Origin: an uncultured Candidatus Peregrinibacteria bacterium
GTDB lineage: Bacteria > Patescibacteriota > Gracilibacteria > Peribacterales > Peribacteraceae
Assembly (NCBI GenBank): GCA_903854335.1
Contig: CAINVY010000002.1
Location: forward strand, 1-64,000
Reading direction: 5' to 3'
DNA length: 64,000 bases
The position numbers and the translations under genes are program-made. Under the pieces are notes generated by a model, which did not search any database, was not told where the DNA came from, and was given only the letters and a program-made list of their open reading frames with translations. Numbering within the stretch: position 1 is the stretch's first letter; each line of letters begins with the position of its first letter. Below are positions 61,553 to 64,000 of the stretch, in pieces.

Positions 61553-64000
61553 ATGAATACCATTCTCTCCATGCAGGCGTTGTCGGGACTTTCCGAGAAT
61601 GAAGTTCTCGAACGTAGGAAGTCCGAGGGTGCGAATGAACTCCCGACATCCAAACCTCGAAACTTCTTTCTCATAGCATGGGATGTCGTTCGCGAGCCGA
61701 TGTTTCTGCTGCTCGTGTCATGCGGCGTGCTCTACCTCTTGCTCGGCGACAGAAACGAAGCGCTGATGCTGCTCGGGTTCGTGTTCGTCGTGATGGGGAT
61801 TACTCTCTTTCAGGAACGGAAAACGGAACGCGCTCTTGAGAAGCTACGCGATCTTTCCAGTCCTCGCGCTCTCGTCATCAGAGGTGGAGAGCAGAAACGC
61901 ATCGCGGGTCGCGACGTGGTGAGGGAAGATATTTTTATCGTGTCCGAAGGAGATAGGATTCCCGCGGACGGGGTTATTGTCGGCACGTCGTCGCTTGCGG
62001 TGGATGAATCGTTGCTTACTGGAGAATCCATCGCCGCGATGAAAGATGCGTGGGATGGGAAGAGCTCACTGGTACCGCTCTCGGATAATGATCATTCCCT
62101 CGTCTACTCGGGGACGCTTGTTGTACGGGGGAAGGCCTACTGCCGTGCGCTTGCCGTCGGAGGGCAGACGCAAATCGGAAAAATCGGTGCGTCACTCGAG
62201 CGACTGCAACCGGAGGAGACATTCGTGCAGAAGGAGACGCTGCGGCTCGTTCGTGTGTTCTTCATCTTCGGTGTCGGTGTTTCCTTTCTCGTTTTCCTTC
62301 TCTACAGCCTTACCCACGGTGATTGGTTGAAGGGACTTCTGGCGGGATTGAGCTTGGCCATGGCTGTGTTGCCCGAAGAATTTCCCGTCATCCTCTCCAT
62401 CTTCTTCGCACTCGGTGCTTGGAGGATCGCAAAGAAGGGAGTGCTCACGAGGCGCGTTCCGGTGGTGGAAATGCTCGGGGCGGCAACGGTGCTCTGTTCG
62501 GACAAAACCGGAACGATCACCTTCAATCAGATGACCGTCCGCCAGATCGTTCTCGAGAATGGTGAGCACATCGTGTGTGATGACTCTTTCGATGCTTTAC
62601 CTGAGACGTTTCATAAGATTCTCGAATTTGGCATCCTCGCGAGCCAGCGGGATCCCTTCGACCCCATGGAGAAGGCATTCCACAAACTCGGGGAGAGGTA
62701 CTTGAAGGGGACGGAGCATCTTCATGATGAGTGGTCCTGCGTGCGTGAGTATCCCCTCTCCTCGCAGATGCCGGCGATGACCGAGGTGTGGGAATCAATA
62801 AGCCAGAAGCACTATGTGATTGCGGCGAAGGGTGCCCCCGAAGCGATTATCGATCTTTGTCATCTTTCGCCTGAGAGGGCGACGCACATTCTTGATCAGG
62901 TGCATACGTTGGCTCAGGAAGGATTGCGTGTCCTTGCCGTCGCGGCTTCCGAGATGGACCTCCTTCCGCTTCCGGGCATACAGCATGATTTTTCTTATGC
63001 GTTTCTCGGTCTCATCGCTCTGGAAGATCCCGTTCGCCCCTCTGTTTCGCAATCGATTCAGGAGTGTCGGGGGGCCGGGATTCGCGTGGTTATGATCACG
63101 GGTGATCACCCCAGCACCGCGGAAACCGTCGCGAGGAAAATCGGAATTTTTCAGTCCAATGCTCTTCTTACCGGCACCGAGCTCGATGCGTTGGATGACG
63201 CGGCGCTTCGCAAGCGCATAGGAAGTGTCACTGTCTTCGCGCGCATTTCCCCAGAGCAGAAACTCCGCATCGTGGAAGCGCTGAAGGCGAATGGAGAGAT
63301 CGTCGCGATGACGGGTGACGGCGTCAACGACGCTCCTGCTCTCAAGGCCGCTCACATCGGTATCGCGATGGGAACGCGCGGAACGGATACGGCGCGCGAA
63401 GCATCGGCGTTGGTGCTGGTCGACGATGACTTTTCTTCGATCGTGAGCGCGATCCACACGGGCAGGCGCATCTTCGACAACTTGCGCAAAGCTATGTCGT
63501 ACACGGTCGCCGTTCATATTCCCATAGCAGGCCTTTCGCTGATTCCGGTCCTGATGCGATGGCCGCTGATTCTCTTTCCCGTACACATCGTTCTCCTCGA
63601 ACTGATCATCGATCCCGCCTGTTCTATCGCGTTTGAAATGGAAGAGGAGGAGCCGGATATTATGCAGCGTCCGCCGAGAAATCCGCGCGCTCCTCTCTTT
63701 GGGAAGGGGCGCATGACGTTGAGTATTTTGCAGGGATGCGGTGTGCTCCTCGTGATGGTGTTCCTCTATTACTTTTCATTGCGTAGCGGCATGGCTGATG
63801 CGGAAGCGCGCACGCTGGTCTTCGTCTCTCTCATTGTTGCAAATCTCAGTCTCATCTTGACGAATCGATCGTGGACGAAGACCGTCATGGGCCATCTGAA
63901 GTCCGTGAATGCCGCGGTGATCTGGATCATCGTCGGAGCCGCCGCATTGCTCACGATGGGGCTCACGATCCCCGTTGTTCGTGGTGTCTTCCTTTTCTCT
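61553..64000 (+). CDS. Cation-transporting P-type ATPase (P2-like), cut by the window end
   Basis: At least 816 codons with no stop before the window end. The phosphorylation motif CSDKTGTIT places the catalytic Asp at residue 317. Also seen are DESLLTGES (actuator), MITGDHPSTAETVA and AMTGDGVNDAPALK (hinge), and membrane helices including LAMAVLPEEFPVILSIFFAL. The PEEFP motif in M4 differs from PEGLP of calcium pumps and CPC of heavy-metal pumps, so the ion is uncertain; a P2-type cation pump is the best fit. No N-terminal metal-binding domain is present. Confidence 0.93.
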   Translation, partial: MNTILSMQALSGLSENEVLERRKSEGANELPTSKPRNFFLIAWDVVREPMFLLLVSCGVLYLLLGDRNEALMLLGFVFVVMGITLFQERKTERALEKLRDLSSPRALVIRGGEQKRIAGRDVVREDIFIVSEGDRIPADGVIVGTSSLAVDESLLTGESIAAMKDAWDGKSSLVPLSDNDHSLVYSGTLVVRGKAYCRALAVGGQTQIGKIGASLERLQPEETFVQKETLRLVRVFFIFGVGVSFLVFLLYSLTHGDWLKGLLAGLSLAMAVLPEEFPVILSIFFALGAWRIAKKGVLTRRVPVVEMLGAATVLCSDKTGTITFNQMTVRQIVLENGEHIVCDDSFDALPETFHKILEFGILASQRDPFDPMEKAFHKLGERYLKGTEHLHDEWSCVREYPLSSQMPAMTEVWESISQKHYVIAAKGAPEAIIDLCHLSPERATHILDQVHTLAQEGLRVLAVAASEMDLLPLPGIQHDFSYAFLGLIALEDPVRPSVSQSIQECRGAGIRVVMITGDHPSTAETVARKIGIFQSNALLTGTELDALDDAALRKRIGSVTVFARISPEQKLRIVEALKANGEIVAMTGDGVNDAPALKAAHIGIAMGTRGTDTAREASALVLVDDDFSSIVSAIHTGRRIFDNLRKAMSYTVAVHIPIAGLSLIPVLMRWPLILFPVHIVLLELIIDPACSIAFEMEEEEPDIMQRPPRNPRAPLFGKGRMTLSILQGCGVLLVMVFLYYFSLRSGMADAEARTLVFVSLIVANLSLILTNRSWTKTVMGHLKSVNAAVIWIIVGAAALLTMGLTIPVVRGVFLFS

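Overview
The window looks like a chromosomal segment from a Candidate Phyla Radiation (CPR) bacterium, most like the Peregrinibacteria/Peribacteria (inference). Supporting traits are Cys-rich DUF4215-type lipoproteins, large secreted proteins with Ser/Gly linkers and peptidoglycan-binding tails, a CPR-style T4SS-pilin-like peptide, and a palindrome of the kind that reads LPAGR in CPR proteins. Genes are densely packed, housekeeping genes are scattered rather than in classical operons, and TGA is used as a normal stop. No rRNA, CRISPR array, insertion sequence or prophage was seen, and no stretch over 300 bases lacks a gene.

Layout. 1-5440: tandem secreted peptidoglycan-binding proteins, a sigma-region-2-like protein and a Cys-rich lipoprotein. 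5434-13792: tyrS, an RluD-type pseudouridine synthase, a nitroreductase, a FecR-domain membrane protein, a short GspE/PilB ATPase and a class B PBP. 13865-22045: a hypothetical protein, glmS, and a three-gene cluster ending in a 1544-residue unknown protein. 22092-30666: rpsT, ruvX, a sigma-region-4/HARE-HTH fusion, a lipoprotein, recA, a NUDIX protein, dnaB, mraY and a GapB-type GAPDH. 30703-40998: fructose-1,6-bisphosphatase, membrane proteins, two GT4 glycosyltransferases, nadK, purA, prmC, a DciA-like protein, rpsP, khpA, a pilin-like peptide and an LtaS-like enzyme. 41162-49642: a frameshifted surface protein, tRNA-Val, secG, a peptide-binding protein, rplI, tRNA-Ile, a Myb-like protein, a CNNM/CBS protein and malic enzyme. 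49654-57127: cca, an endonuclease IV-like protein, a second GAPDH, a YrbL-like kinase, dnaK with a perfect CIRCE site, and obgE. 57175-64000: tRNA-Ala, an M23 peptidase, a formyltransferase, tRNA-Phe with a duplicated 3' end bracketing a GIY-YIG gene, a frameshifted second Myb-like gene and the start of a P-type ATPase.

Two themes stand out. First, for at least a dozen genes a sigma-70-like -10 hexamer ends exactly 6 nt before the start codon, putting the predicted transcript start on the start codon itself, and Shine-Dalgarno sequences are largely missing. Leaderless translation therefore looks common here, and the rule picks out GTG or TTG starts for purA, the endonuclease IV-like gene and the YrbL-like gene. 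Second, a small module next to tRNA-Phe consists of a GIY-YIG gene between two copies of the tRNA 3' end, the second copy split by a 20-bp palindrome. It is followed by a Myb-like gene whose intact paralog also lies just downstream of a tRNA gene. This is the best candidate for an undescribed tRNA-associated element.

Metabolically the window covers central carbon reactions (two GAPDHs, fructose-1,6-bisphosphatase, malic enzyme), wall precursors and polymerisation (glmS, mraY, PBP2, M23, LtaS-like), replication and repair (dnaB, DciA-like, recA, ruvX, endonuclease IV-like), and translation (rpsT, rpsP, rplI, tyrS, prmC, obgE, four tRNAs).
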